A DNA stretch of 64,000 bases, taken from contig CM075940.1 in the NCBI GenBank assembly GCA_038030265.1, forward strand, positions 29,674,940-29,738,939, in the 5' to 3' direction. The notes beneath the pieces were generated by a model. The model worked only from the letters and a program-made list of their open reading frames with translations. It was not told the origin of the DNA and did no database searches. Made by a program: the position numbers and the translations under genes. The stretch comes from Corythucha ciliata. Taxonomy: Eukaryota; Arthropoda; Insecta; Hemiptera; Tingidae. Positions 12,601 through 24,324 of this stretch are shown one piece after another (positions within the stretch are counted from its first letter, which is position 1; every line of letters begins with the position of its first letter).

Positions 12601-13814
12601 CCGTCATTGATTATACCATCCTTGCTGAAATGTTTCTAAAATTTATAAAATGAAAGATCATCTCTCCGGAGCTGTCGGAAAAGTGAGTATAAATTTCTGT
12701 TTTAGGCACTCAGAAATAAAAAATCCGAGATACTTACCAAGCTTGTGTCCTCTTTCTGGGTCTGGCCTAAGTATTTGTACTTACCCGTGGTATACGCCGA
12801 CCGCTGAGGTCAACCCTCAGCTAGCGTTAAAAAATAACGCAAGCGGTAAACTAATAACACCATAGATACCGCAATTGGCGGAATTTTTTTTACGCCAGCT
12901 CATTGTAGACCCCCTGGGCTGAAGGATGATGGCCCGACTTATGTTTGGCCTATGCGTCTCGATTCCCGTTAGCCCTACGCAGACGGGCAGAGGTTCCCGG
13001 AGCATCAAGCCATAGGGCGGGAAGAAGGCACAATTCTGGTATATTCGGTGAATTGGGCAGTTTGCTGTTGGCGACGCCATCCACCGTTTCAGCATAAATT
13101 GTAGGAAAACTGTTCGGCGAACCTCGATGAAAATTTGCACTTGGGTTTTACTCAACCTCTAGTGACTTCATATGGAATGACTGTTTCGAAAAAAAGATAT
13201 CTGGAGGGGGCGTTGCCCCCTCCTACCGAAACCTTTCGTCATAAAATTCTCAGCAAGTATTGAATTTATAATTTTTGTCTTATTTCCGAGATTCCTACTA
13301 GCTTGAAACTAAAAGTTATGGATTTACTTTTTTCAATTTTTTTTTAATCCGTGGAGTCTGAATTATCTCTCTATTATTTATCTCTCCATGAATATGTCAA
13401 GAAGATAGTAACGAATCAAAAACGTTGTGTTGTTCACACGACGTTGTGTCGTTGGATTGGCATTTAAAAGTGTTTTATTGGCATTTACCATGATTTCTCA
13501 GTAATTTTCTGGTATTCATGAACAGCAAATGTTCGCATTCTGTCTCACTCACTCCCTTCTCTCTCGAACCAGGGGCGTCTATCACCCCTCCTGATGGCTG
13601 GGCGCGAAATCCCCCCTTATGAACAGTAATCCCCCCCCCACCATCTCATCTCATGTATTAAAGGCTTTCAAGATGGAAAATCACAGTGAAAAACAACGTT
13701 AATGAACAGTAGCTACTTTCATTTTTTCGCTAGTGATACACAAGTGTAGAAAACCTGGAGATTTCAGTGCCTAATTAAGACAAATTGGATGACATCAACA
13801 TCACGTAGCGTTAA
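9683..13814. other. Long non-coding spacer
   Basis: No gene can be supported over this 4.1 kb. It holds T- and A-runs, a CCCCCACACACA tract near 11126-11142, and an unidentified structured, GC-richer stretch at about 12720-13160 with short hairpins such as gctgagg/cctcagc. Two antisense GTAAGTA splice-donor-like sites lie at about 12735 and 12780. A further G/C-run block near 13573-13645 resembles the ends of the TIR elements described elsewhere in the window. Confidence 0.4.
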
Positions 13815-14574
13815 ATTATGGCTCATTCTAATTTTTAGCCGCGAATCAGCGATTTTTCCACACCTCGTCCGCAGATTAGCGCTTTTTCTCAGTTTAAAGC
13901 CGCGAATGAGCACTTTTTATTAAATTTGAGCCGTGAATTAAATATTTTTCTCCATTTCAGTGCTAAAATAGCGAATTAGCGTTTTCTTAATTTTAGCTGC
14001 GAATTAGTGGGTTTTGTTTCACTCTTAGTCACGAATTAGCGTTTTTCCACTATTTTAGCCTTAAAGTTGCATTCACCAGAAGGCCGCGAATTGGCATTCT
14101 CTCAATTTTAACCGCTAATTAGCGTTTTTCTCCATTAAGACCGTGAACTAACGTATTTTTCTCAATTTTAGCTGGATATTTGAGTTTTTCTCTATTTTAA
14201 CCGCAAATTAGCGTTTTCATTTGAAACGATCATAGTCATGAATTAGCGTTTTTCTCAATTTTAGCCTCGAACTAGCGATTTTTCTCAATTTTTCCCGCGA
14301 ATGTGCGATGTTTCTAAATATTTGCCGCGAATTAGCGGCTTTTTCCACTCTTGGCTATTAGTTAGCGCCTTTTCTAAATTTTTGTCAAGAAGATTCCTTC
14401 ATCAAAGAGTCGCGAATTGGCGTTTACTTAATTTTAGTTGTGAATTAGCGTTTTTCTCTCAGAATCGGCCCTTTTTATGAATTTTACCCGCGAATTGGCG
14501 CTTTTCTCAATGTTAACCGTGAATTATTGCTTTTTCCACATTTTATTCACGAATTAAAGCACTGTTCCTCAATA
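13815..14574 (+). repeat. ~30-bp minisatellite, main family, array C (left part)
   Basis: This is the clearest stretch for reading the unit: AATTAGCG, T-run, CTCAATTTTAACCGC, with spacings of 29 and 30 bases in the block around 14100-14200. The array is interrupted at 14574 by the non-LTR insertion and resumes at 17934-17946. Confidence 0.85.
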
Positions 14575-17500
14575 TTTTGTACAAATCGCTCTGCCAAAAA
14601 AGTTGAAAATAAGTGGTAAAAAGAGTTGAAAAGGAAGTGATTTGGTGTGGAAACACATTTGGGAGTGGTCCCGGACCGCGTTTCGGTTGAATTTCGGCGC
14701 AGGCAATTATTCTGCTGTTGAATTTGTAAAAAGTTGTGTTAAATATGGTCACCGGGGTGTCGTCAGTGTAACCGGAGGATGTTATAATGTCTCATGACGA
14801 ATCTATAAGTGACATCTTCAATCAAACGCCTCGCCGTGTGGTATGTCGAGGGTGTGGCAGAGACTTCATAAGCTTGAACGGTCACCTGAGATGGTCCTCG
14901 ATTTGCCGTACAGTAGTGGAAAGCCAGGACCATCAGGCTGTCGGCAGTCAGGACTCTCAAGAAGAGCAGACGATGGAATGGAAGGAAAAACTGGCCAGTG
15001 TATATGGGTCACAATTTGTTCATGGACCCGGTGAAAGAGCTGATGTTAACTGGGATAGAAGATGGAAGAAAGTAATTCAGTTGTAGGGCAGACAGTATGA
15101 CTTACCGGGAGGATCATCAGGTTTTGTGGACTTGTTAGCACAGGAGGTTGAAAAGCTGAGGGTGGATGATGCTCCATCAGAAAGGGTCCTTGTTTATTTG
15201 GCTGTAATGCTCCAGAGGGACAAAATGGTGAAGCAAGTTAAGGACATTAGAGTTCTCTTGACCCGAAGAACTCAGCTCTGGTTAAATGGTGAATTTGACA
15301 TACTAATTGCCGACGCACTGAATGCAGACAAGAAACTAGGTATTCGAAAGCAACGCGGCACCCCAAATGATAATCAGACAGTAAAAACATTTCACCGCTT
15401 TATGCTACGAGGAAAAGTGCGGGAAGCTGTTCAGTGGTTAGAGGAAAGCGGCACAACCTCTGTGTTGCGACCTGACTCAGTAGTGGATTCTGAAGAAACA
15501 ACAGTCATGCAAGAACTCAAAAAAAAAAACATCCAGAACCCTTGATTCCCGAATCTAGTCTAATGGAGTTTCCCGAGGGACAGGAATTACCTCCGTTACT
15601 ACCCCCACTGATTACGGCTGACCTGGTGGAGAAAGTAGCGAGAAAGCTCCATGGCGGAGGTGGACCAAATGGGACAAGTGCAGAGCAGTGGGTTGACTTC
15701 CTATTAAGGCACGGTAGGTCGAGTATACGCCTAAGGGAAACCGTGGCTGCTTTGGCGTGCAGGCTTAGTGACGAAGATGTCCCATGGAGTTCAATTCGAG
15801 CACTAATGGCTAGCAGAATGGTGGCTCTCGATAAATGCCCAGGCGTGCGACCGATTGGTGTTGGAGATTGCCTTGGAAGAATCCTCTGTAAATGCATGGC
15901 CTTAGTTGCTGGCGACGAAGTTACAGAGGCCTGTGGAGGTAGACAACTCTGTGGAGGTCTAAGTGCTGGGATTGAAGGTGGAGTGCAGGCAATGGATCCC
16001 TTGTTTCAGGAACGGTCTGTGGCAGGTTCTAAATAGGGGATGCTAATGGTTGATGCAAAGAATGCATTTAACTCAATGAACCGGATTGTGGCCCTTTGGC
16101 AGGCTCGCCGCTTATGGCCATGCTGTGCAAGATTCCTCTACAATACCTACCGTGGACATGCAGAATTGGTGTTCCGTGGCACAGAAGAGCGAATTCTCAG
16201 TAGAGAGGGAGTCACCCAAGGGGATCCGTTGGCCATGCTCTTCTATGGAATTTCGACGCTGCCAATCATCGACACACTCCGGGATCCAGAAATTCAGCAA
16301 TGCTGGTATGCTGACGACTTTTCTGCGCGAGGCGGCCTACAGAAGACAGAACCTGAGAACTTGGTGGGCCAGACTGAATGAGGTGGGTCCGCACTTCGGG
16401 TACTTCCCACAAGGTAGTAAGTCGTGCTTACTGGTACACCCGGATGATAAAAGCGAAGCCGACGGGATTTTTAGAGATACTGGAATCAAGATAGTCACAG
16501 GCCAGCGGTTTCTTGGAGGGTATATTGGTACAGAGGAAGTAAGCAACTCTATCTCGAGCGAAAAATTGACAGTTGGACGAGCTCAGTGAGAAAATTGGCA
16601 GCTGCCGGAGAATCTCAGCCACAGTCGGCCTACGCAGCCTTCACCAAGTCTCTTCAGAACCGGTGGACATTTGTACAAAGAGTTTTGGACAGCGCCGATC
16701 AGGCATATGAACCATTGCGCCAATGTATTCAGACCGAATTTGTTCCCAAGATTGTTGGCGAATCAACCTCGATTTCAACAGAAGAAAATGACTTGTTCTC
16801 GTTGCCAGTCTGCAAAGGAGGGTTGGCGATAGGTGACCCAGTCAGAATGGCCAAATTGTTGTATGAAACGTCGAAGGCATGCAGTATGGAACTGACAAGA
16901 GCCATCAGATCAGGTGGGGAGTTGAATGCAGCTGAACATTTCTCAAAGTCAATCGCCGCAAAGAAAGAAGCAAGACAGAAAAGGAATGAGTTGGAGGACG
17001 CTCTATTGGAGCATACACTGGCACTGTTCTCCCCAGGCCGAAGGAGAGCCATTGAGAGATCGATAAAGGCCAAAACACAGAATAATGCTTCAGGTTGGCT
17101 CTCGGTCGTGCCTTTACAAAAGCATGATTTCGATTTGTCACCATACGAGTTCAAAGACGCAATCGCCATCAGGTACAAAAGGGAGCCATTCAAGATGCCT
17201 AAAACGTGTGATGGATGTGGCAATAATCAGTTCACACTGGAACACGCGTTAGACTGCAGAACAGGAGGCCTGGTCACAAGACGCCACAATGAGGTCCGGG
17301 ATGTACTGGGTGAACTGATGGCAACAGCTTGGGGCAATTGCGTGAAGGAGCCAATCATAAGAGAGGCTTCAAATTCAATTTCAGCACTGCGTGGAGATTT
17401 AGCATGCCGGGGGGTCTGGGAGCCACAGAGGGAGGCGTTGTTTGACGTCCGTGTCGTAGACACTGACGCCCCCTCTTATGGCTCCCGGTCTGTCTCGGCA

Positions 17501-17933
17501 GTTTTGTCGAGCGCTGAGCAGGAAAAAATGAGGAAATACAACAGTGTGGCTGAAGATCGACATGCAACATTCACGCCACGTGTATGCTCCGCAGATGGAA
17601 TGTTCGCCCCCCAGATGAGTGTCTTCATCAAGGTATTAGGAGAACGGCTGGCAGATAAGTGGCATCGCCCTCAGTCAGCGGTAAGAGGTTGGATGCGGGC
17701 TAGGATCTCGCTGGCAATTCTCCGGGCGTCAAGCATGTGTCTGAGAGGCACACGGAAGAAATGGAGATCTGCAGAGCTCGGCTTTGGCGCCGGAGCAACT
17801 GCTCAGCTGGGAATGTGAAAGTTGAAGGTCGTGCATTTCGATGAAGATCCCATACAATTTTTGTTATAAATTAGTGTATTTTTGTTATTAGTTTGTAAAA
17901 TTCACTGTTTTGTCAAATAAATTGCATTTTTAC
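14575..17933 (+). pseudogene. R2-like non-LTR retrotransposon with RLE endonuclease, inactivated
   Basis: One ORF from about 14787 to 17818 is broken by in-frame stops at 15084 and 16034 and frameshifts near 15540, 16330 and 16560. In order: an N-terminal C2HC zinc finger (CRGC...H...C); a reverse transcriptase with VDAKNAFNSMNR, GVTQGDPLAML and the catalytic WYADD; a C-terminal CDGC-x8-H-x4-C motif; then RHNEV, an RGDL in place of the usual (R/K)PD, and FDVRVVDTDA, the arrangement of the restriction-like endonuclease of R2-type elements. It is bounded by the 13-base duplication ctgttcctcaata (14562-14574 and 17934-17946). Removing it and one copy restores an uninterrupted minisatellite unit, fixing the ends. 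There is no poly(A) tail. Coordinates are firm; the exact clade is inference from domain order. Confidence 0.85.
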
Positions 17934-17946
17934 CTGTTCCTCAATA

Positions 17947-18840
17947 CTATCCGCAAATTATAGTGATTGTTCTACATTTTTAACCGCAAATCATACTTTT
18001 GTCTCAATTTGAGCCGTAAATTAGGGTTTTTTTTCTCATTTTAGGCTGTAATTAGCGATTTTTCCCAATTTCAGCCGTGAATTAGTGTTTTTCCAATTAT
18101 ATTCCGCGGATCAGCCCTTTTTACAGATGTTTGCTATATGAAGTGAGCTAGAGCGCTATCGCGGAGTATAGAGCCCTTTTTATAACTAAAATAAAGTAAA
18201 ACGCTATAATTTGCTGTTCTTGACCAAGTCCGCGTCTAGAATTGGCCTAGGTAAATCTCTAACTTGCAAATATAAATGAGAAAACGCACTAATTAGCGTT
18301 AAAAAATTGATAAACAAGCGCTTGTTCACGTTCACGATCACGATTCAGCAGAAAAATTGGTGAGCATCTTTCAACGCTCTTTCCTCCAGACTGGATGGAC
18401 TGTAAAATCGTTGAAAGGAGTCAAATCACCGTCCAACCGGACACCAAGACTCCTTACCACGTACTTTCAACTGTGAACATAAATCCTAATTTTTCCATCT
18501 TCGAGCTATTCGGGGGCACCGGTCCACCCAATACTCGCCACTACTTTGGTAGACTCTGCTGATGGGGCGGAAGGAGCAGTGAATTTCTAATTTTCCAATT
18601 TTAGCTTTGTGTTATGCTTTAATTTACCAGTAAATTTCCTATTCCATTCGTAAATGTAGTCTCCAATCAGAGTTTTTTCTCAATGTTAGCTGCGGAACGG
18701 GAAAGGCCCATATATGTTTCAAGTTTAACCGCGAATTAACCCTTCTTCTCAATTTTTTCCGGGAATTACCGTTTTTCTCAATTTTAGCCGCGAATTAGCG
18801 CTTGTTCTCCATTTAACCGAGAATCAGAGAATATCACTAT
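17947..18840 (+). repeat. ~30-bp minisatellite, array C (right part)
   Basis: The array continues directly from the target duplication (17947-18120), is lost in unrelated sequence at about 18130-18590, and shows more units at 18600-18840. It has no coding content. Confidence 0.7.
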
Positions 18841-18992
18841 TAGCTATTAGCACCCCTCTCCCCTCCATTCCTTGTAACGCTACTCTGGCTCCGAAGCAAA
18901 AAGAAAAACCCAAAAACATTGTGCCCATAAAAATAAACTAATTTTATCTAACGTTCGTCCCCTAACGATAGGATATGAGTTTCTTCTGAACA

Positions 18993-19071
18993 GTGGCGTA
19001 ACGTATGAGGGGGGGGGGCGGTGGGGCGGCCCGCCCCGGGCATCACTTGAAGCCAGTCGGCTGAGGCTTTT
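18993..19071 (+). mobile_element. Left end of a TIR transposon, split by the Copia element
   Basis: CAGTGGCGTAACG (18993-19005) is followed by a G-run and the CG-rich block ggggcggcccgccccggg. This is the same kind of terminus as at 4791. The Copia element is inserted 67 bases further in. No matching right end was recognised beyond 23476. Confidence 0.45.
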
Positions 19072-19212
19072 TATTGTATTAGGAGAAGCGACAGTGATGG
19101 AATGAGAAGAGTTTTAGTTTTTATTTTTTTTTTAGGGAACGCGAATGACAAAAATTATAAAAAATACACACATGTTTTTTCAAAGTAAACATGATGCGAG
19201 TGATCTCCAACA
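19072..19212 (-). repeat. Copia 3' LTR (141 bp)
   Basis: Identical by eye to 23331-23471. It carries T- and A-rich tracts that could supply promoter and polyadenylation functions. Its inner edge abuts the polypurine tract. Confidence 0.9.
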
Positions 19213-19219
19213 CTCCTCC

Positions 19220-22200
19220 TCACGAGCAGATAGGATAGAGTCCAAGCTGTTTCCGGAATGTGGAGAATTTGTGACCACCTAAAGCTTTTGTGAAAATGTC
19301 CGCCGTCATGTCTTCCGTTGGACTATAATCGATTTCGACCTCATTCTTTTCCACAACTTCGCGGACAAAGTGTGCTTTGATGGCGATGTGCTTCGATTTC
19401 GAATTCACAATTGGACTTTTCGTCCAGCTCAGAGCTGCCTGATTGTCGGTCAGAATTTTTATTGGAGTCGGAGGAAGGCTGAGGTCTCTTCTAAGGTTCC
19501 TAAGATGTACGGCTTCCTTTGACGCTTCCGTTAGAGCCATGTATTCGCTCTCCGCGGTAGATTGTGCCACAGACTTTTGTTTTTTAGATTCCCAGCAGAT
19601 CGCAGATCCGGCAAATAGGAAACAGTAGCCTGTGTACGAGCGTCCATCGATGCAGTTTCCCCAATTAGCATCTGAAAAACCGCTTATATTTGTCGTAGCT
19701 TTATTTTCAAAAATTAAGCCAGTATTTTTCGTGCCTTTTAAGTATCGCAGAACTCGTTTTGCGGCGTGCCAATGCTCACTTTGGTAGCAGGTATTGAATT
19801 GCGAGAGATAGCTAACCGAAAAAGCTATGTCTGGTCGAGTAGCGGTCGCGAGGTAGTTGAGAGAGCCAATTAAACTTTGATATGGTACGTCTATGGGTTG
19901 AGATTCTGTTTTTGAAAGTTTTAATTGAGTTTCCATCGGCGTTTTTGTTGCTTTCGAATTTTCCATGTTGAATTTCTTCAATAGTTTGTCGATATTAGCA
20001 GTTTGAACCATCGAAATTGAGCCATCTTTTGAACGTGAAAACTCAATTCCCAGGCAGTATTTGAGTTCGCCGATATCCCGCATTTCGAATGAGGACATCA
20101 ATTCTTGTTTCAATTGCTCTATCTGATTCTCGTTGCTTGTTGCTATGATGATGTCGTCGACGTAAACGGCTAGAAGAATTTTTTCTCCTTTATTTTTTGA
20201 TACGTAGAAACAAGGGTCAGCATATGATTGTTGAAACCCGATTTCTTTTAGTCTCGAGTCGAGCTTTTTGTACCATTGACGCCCAGCTTGTTTTAGTCCA
20301 TAGATCGCCTTTTTCAAGTAGCAGACTTTTTCGCTGGATCCTCCTCCTTTCATAAGGTCATCCAACATTTGTTTAGTTTTTGTGAAGATGGTCGAATCGT
20401 CGTTTTGACTTTCCTCGATGAGAATTTCCTGGAGAATTTTTTGTAATTCCGCCGGCTTCTCCATGTAAACTTCTTCATCGAGGGTTCCGTTGAGGTATGC
20501 TGTGGTGACGTCGAGTTGGCATAAGTGAAGGTTTTGTGCAGCTGCGAGTCCCATGAGTAACCGAAGTGTTTTTAGTTTGACGACTGGGGAATAGGTCTCA
20601 AAGTAGTCGAGTCCGGGGCGTTGTGAAAAACCGCGAGCTACGAGACGGGCTTTTCGCCTGTCTAAAGAACCATCTGAATTCAGTTTTTCTTTCAGCAGCA
20701 TCCGATTGCTGACGGCTGATCTGTTGGCTGGTAGCTTGGTAATCTCCCACGTGGCATTTTTAATGTGGGCTCGTATTTCACTTTTAATAGCGTCGGTCCA
20801 CAATTCCTTGTTTTGTTCGGCTTCAAGGCATATTTCGTCGCAGAAGTTTGACATTTCGTAGTCGGTCGTCCAGTTTGGAAGACGAAGAAGTCGCCCAGAT
20901 CGACTTCGGGGAACAGTATTTTCGTCAATATCAAGGTTGTCCGCGGACGGGTGTTCTTCGCCCGTTTCGGGAACTTCGAGATCAGCAGGCTCGTCTCTGT
21001 TGTCGCGATTTATGTTTTCAAAATTTTCATTTGTGGCTGGTTCAGCTTGGTAGTTGTCCAGGTGTGATTCATTTTCAATTTGCAGTTGTGGTGAGTTTAC
21101 TTGCTTGGGGGGAATGAAGCATTCTACAGACGATTTTGGTTGAGTTCTTGACGAGTTCATAAGATTTTCAAACTTCGGGAAATTTGGATCGGTTTGACTG
21201 GTGTAAAAGGGTGAGATATCACCGAAGACTTTTACGTCACGAGAGATGACTATTTTATTTAGATGAGGGACCCAAATTCTATATGCTTTTGAGAAGTCGG
21301 AGTAACCCATAAAGATTCCTTCTTTTGCGCGAGGGTCGAGTTTCGATTTTGTTTTGGTTTTATCTAGAAAAAATGATTTAGCGCCGAAAAGTTTCAAGTG
21401 CCGCGCGGATGGGACACGGCCAACCCATAATTCAAAAGGAGTTTTATCACCGATTGATCTCGAGGGGCATCTGTTTAGTAGATAGTTTGCCGTATTGACT
21501 GATTCTGCCCAGAATTTAGGGGGCAGTTTAGCTTCAATTAGAAGGCATCGAGCTTTGTCGAGTAGAGAACGGTTTTTTCTCTCGGCTAAACCATTTTGTT
21601 CAGGCGTATATGGCGCTGATAATCTTCTCTGGATCCCATTCTGTTGGAGGTAGTGGTCAAATGCAGTGTTGCAGTACTCTCCTCGCCCGTTGTCGCTTTG
21701 AAGGTATTTGATTTTCCGTCCAGTAGCTTTTTCGACTTCGTTCCGATATATTTTGAAGACGTTTAGAACTTCATTTTTAGTCTCGAGGAAGTAAATTTTG
21801 CAGTATCGACTATATTCGTCTGTGAATGTGACGAAATATTTATTTCCTCTTGGTGAAGGGGTAGGGAAAGGCCCGACAACGTCTGAATGGATTATTTCCA
21901 GTAGTTCTACCGTTTTGGGGGATGTTTTTGACGGAAAAGGCAGTTTTGTGAATTTTCCTTTGACGCAAATTTCACAATCGCCGAGTTTTTCTTTTGGGTT
22001 GAAGTCTAATCCCATAATGATTTCGTGTTTCAAAGCGTTGCGAAGTGCAGCTTCATTTATGTGACCGAGTTTTCGATGCATCAGATGGATATTTGTCGAT
22101 GTGAGGTGGCAGGAGTCAGTTTGCGGCTTATTCACGTAGTACAAACCCTTTTCAGACTTTTTTGCTTGAAGGACCTTGTGTCCTTTCTTATCAACGACGT

Positions 22201-23326
22201 GGGCTGAGTGTTTTTGGAATATGACGTCGAAACCATGTTCCGTTATTTTGCTGACGGATATTAAATTTGTTGTCAAATCCGGAACGTACAGAGTGTTGGT
22301 TAAGTTGATTTCGTGTCCAGAATTTTTATTGAGAACAACGAGGCCTTCACCTTCGATGGGGGTAGTATGTTTCTTCGAAGCAAGTTTGAGGTTTTCTCCA
22401 GATTTAGGGTGGAGGGTTGAGAATTTTGACTTGTCCGAGCATAGATGAGAAGTGCAGCCGCTGTCGAAGCACCAAAACTGGGAATGATTTTCTGAGGGGT
22501 TGGAAGAAAAACATATGTCTGTAGCAAGGAACGTTGAGTTCGTTGTTTGACGATTAATTTTCTTGCTATTATCATGGTTTCGTGGTCTACGATCTGTTCG
22601 TTGACGACAATTTTGAGATAAATGTCCGAGTTTATGGCAGATTGAGCATTTTTCAATGGATTCGAGATGCTTGTTTCTCGATCTGTTTTGTCGATAGTTT
22701 TTTTGGCTAATAAATGCTTCTTCTGTAGTTTCTGTGCCTTGTAAGTCGTTTCGACAACGAGCCTGAGTTTCTTCTAGAATTTTAATTCGGAGTTCTTGGG
22801 GCGAGGGCAATTTGTCTCTGGTTTCGATGGCGATTCGGAAGTTCTCGAAGGTTGCAGGAAGTGAATACAGCATCATGATGGCTAAGAGATTGTCGTTTAT
22901 TTGAATATCCATTTCTAATAGTTTGTCGACTGTATCGAAAAAAGAGTTGAGATGGTCACGAATGTTGTCGCCTTCTTTAATTTTTTGTACGACAAGTTTT
23001 TTAAGTAGCGTGGCCATTCTGGCTGGTCCAGAGCTTTGATAAGTTCGTTGGAGTGTGTCCCAAACCTCTTTTGACGAGTTACAATTTTTCACTTGTTTCA
23101 GTTCTGAAGGTGATATGACCAGCAAAAGGTCTGATTTCGCATCCATGTCATCGTCGATCCATTTTTCCAGGTCTCGACCAGGGATTTCCGGCTTTTGGTT
23201 TTTGCCACTTACAAAATTCCATGTGCCGGCCTTCCTCAGAAGCGCTTCGGCATGGATCTTCCATGTGTCGTAGTTGTCGCTCCGGAGTGTCTCAATCCGA
23301 CAAGTTGTGCCAGTGTTGGAGCCCAT
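19220..23326 (-). CDS. Copia Gag-Pol polyprotein, 1368 aa, intact
   Basis: Supplies all proteins for reverse transcription and integration of the element. Visible in order: Gag region of the UBN2 type (residues ~1-220); CCHC zinc knuckle CSICHKLGHLSQNC (227-240); aspartic protease FDSG (287-290); integrase with HRKLGH and CEIC zinc residues, then HSDVVGPF, QSDNGRGEY and NGLAERKN giving the D,D,E triad; reverse transcriptase with AYLNGTLDEEVYMEKP and catalytic YVDD (1055-1058); RNase H with SDANWG (~1221) and TAESEYMA. Length is usual for the family. The start codon at 23326 lies inside the primer-binding site, five bases after the LTR. The integrase-before-RT order defines Copia rather than Gypsy. 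No stops or frameshifts are present. Confidence 0.97.
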   Translation of the reverse strand: MGSNTGTTCRIETLRSDNYDTWKIHAEALLRKAGTWNFVSGKNQKPEIPGRDLEKWIDDDMDAKSDLLLVISPSELKQVKNCNSSKEVWDTLQRTYQSSGPARMATLLKKLVVQKIKEGDNIRDHLNSFFDTVDKLLEMDIQINDNLLAIMMLYSLPATFENFRIAIETRDKLPSPQELRIKILEETQARCRNDLQGTETTEEAFISQKNYRQNRSRNKHLESIEKCSICHKLGHLSQNCRQRTDRRPRNHDNSKKINRQTTNSTFLATDICFSSNPSENHSQFWCFDSGCTSHLCSDKSKFSTLHPKSGENLKLASKKHTTPIEGEGLVVLNKNSGHEINLTNTLYVPDLTTNLISVSKITEHGFDVIFQKHSAHVVDKKGHKVLQAKKSEKGLYYVNKPQTDSCHLTSTNIHLMHRKLGHINEAALRNALKHEIIMGLDFNPKEKLGDCEICVKGKFTKLPFPSKTSPKTVELLEIIHSDVVGPFPTPSPRGNKYFVTFTDEYSRYCKIYFLETKNEVLNVFKIYRNEVEKATGRKIKYLQSDNGRGEYCNTAFDHYLQQNGIQRRLSAPYTPEQNGLAERKNRSLLDKARCLLIEAKLPPKFWAESVNTANYLLNRCPSRSIGDKTPFELWVGRVPSARHLKLFGAKSFFLDKTKTKSKLDPRAKEGIFMGYSDFSKAYRIWVPHLNKIVISRDVKVFGDISPFYTSQTDPNFPKFENLMNSSRTQPKSSVECFIPPKQVNSPQLQIENESHLDNYQAEPATNENFENINRDNRDEPADLEVPETGEEHPSADNLDIDENTVPRSRSGRLLRLPNWTTDYEMSNFCDEICLEAEQNKELWTDAIKSEIRAHIKNATWEITKLPANRSAVSNRMLLKEKLNSDGSLDRRKARLVARGFSQRPGLDYFETYSPVVKLKTLRLLMGLAAAQNLHLCQLDVTTAYLNGTLDEEVYMEKPAELQKILQEILIEESQNDDSTIFTKTKQMLDDLMKGGGSSEKVCYLKKAIYGLKQAGRQWYKKLDSRLKEIGFQQSYADPCFYVSKNKGEKILLAVYVDDIIIATSNENQIEQLKQELMSSFEMRDIGELKYCLGIEFSRSKDGSISMVQTANIDKLLKKFNMENSKATKTPMETQLKLSKTESQPIDVPYQSLIGSLNYLATATRPDIAFSVSYLSQFNTCYQSEHWHAAKRVLRYLKGTKNTGLIFENKATTNISGFSDANWGNCIDGRSYTGYCFLFAGSAICWESKKQKSVAQSTAESEYMALTEASKEAVHLRNLRRDLSLPPTPIKILTDNQAALSWTKSPIVNSKSKHIAIKAHFVREVVEKNEVEIDYSPTEDMTADIFTKALGGHKFSTFRKQLGLYPICS

Positions 23327-23330
23327 AACC

Positions 23331-23471
23331 TATTGTATTAGGAGAAGCGACAGTGATGGAATGAGAAGAGTTTTAGTTTTTATTTTTTTTTTAGGGAACG
23401 CGAATGACAAAAATTATAAAAAATACACACATGTTTTTTCAAAGTAAACATGATGCGAGTGATCTCCAACA
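23331..23471 (-). repeat. Copia 5' LTR (141 bp)
   Basis: Begins TGTTGGAG on the minus strand and ends at 23331, directly followed by the primer-binding site. Expected to carry the element's promoter. Confidence 0.9.
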
Positions 23472-23476
23472 CTTTT

Positions 23477-24269
23477 ATTTATTTTTAACGTGAATACGTT
23501 AAAAAGAACAGAGCTCAGTTGGGATAAATATAGAGTCCTTTTGCGCACCACCGGTATACAAAACACTCCACTTTTATTCAACTGGCCAGTCCCCATAGTT
23601 GCCAGGTGCTCCGTGAAAGAAATCGTGGCTTCAGGTCTACCAAGAGGCGCCAAAACCGCACAAAATAGTCCATTGCAGACCAGGGCACCCCCAAGAGCTA
23701 TCTATAACAGTGTCGACTGTGAGTTCGTGGGAAAAGGCGTAAAAACATACAATGAAGTTGACCGAATCCATGAAATTATTTTTTATTGAGCCAATTAACC
23801 CGCAAAATTGGTATTTTGAGTATGCCAATTTCCGCGAATTCTTTTTTTTTGAAGATACGAACCCTCAGCTTGCCATCATCCACAGGGACAAGCCCCAAAT
23901 TCGTAATATGTATACCTACCTAATAATTGAGACCTTGATGTATTCATTTGAAAATAGGCTTTTAAAAAAAATGCGAGGCAGTTTCTTCAGTGGATTTGGT
24001 TTTGACTGAAAAGTCATAAACGTATAAGTCCAGCCCCTCTATTCTGTAACTCTTAAGGCGCCTTTACTTGCGAGCTTTGAGCTGTGGGCTTCAACAAATC
24101 AGAGCGCTTGATAGTAATTAATAACACTTAATCCTTATTGGTAAACAGCGGGAGAACTGGTATCAAAAGTGGGGGACTTTTGGTATCAAAAGTAGAGGGA
24201 GGATAAGTTGCAACTAATCGAATGCATGAGAGGGCTCTGGCCGCGGGTTCACGTTCTTCTTGACTTCTT
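23477..24269. other. Non-coding spacer
   Basis: AT-rich flank of the Copia element. No gene or recognised repeat is supported. Confidence 0.45.
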
Positions 24270-24282
24270 TTCTTTTTTTTTT

Positions 24283-24324
<42 letters not shown>

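Larger units (their letters stand above)
19072..23471 (-). mobile_element. Intact Copia (Ty1/copia) LTR retrotransposon
   Basis: The 4,400-bp element is flanked by the 5-base duplication ctttt (19067-19071 and 23472-23476). The two 141-bp LTRs read identically. Read on the minus strand the LTR begins TGTTGGAG and ends ACAATA. Immediately after the 5' LTR, GGTTATGGGC (23330-23321) matches the copia-type primer-binding site for a half initiator-tRNA-Met. The purine tract TGAGGAGGAG abuts the 3' LTR and includes the polyprotein stop codon. A single open frame fills the interior. LTR identity and an intact frame indicate a recent insertion. Confidence 0.95.

Noticed and set aside
12720..12800. 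U1 snRNA-like atacttacc sequences
   Set aside because: Only the first few bases match; the rest does not fit U1, and the reverse complement simply contains GTAAGTA splice-donor consensus.
12817..13155. 112-codon minus frame
   Set aside because: No recognisable motif; a second frame over the same bases is equally open, and no splice or promoter context supports either.
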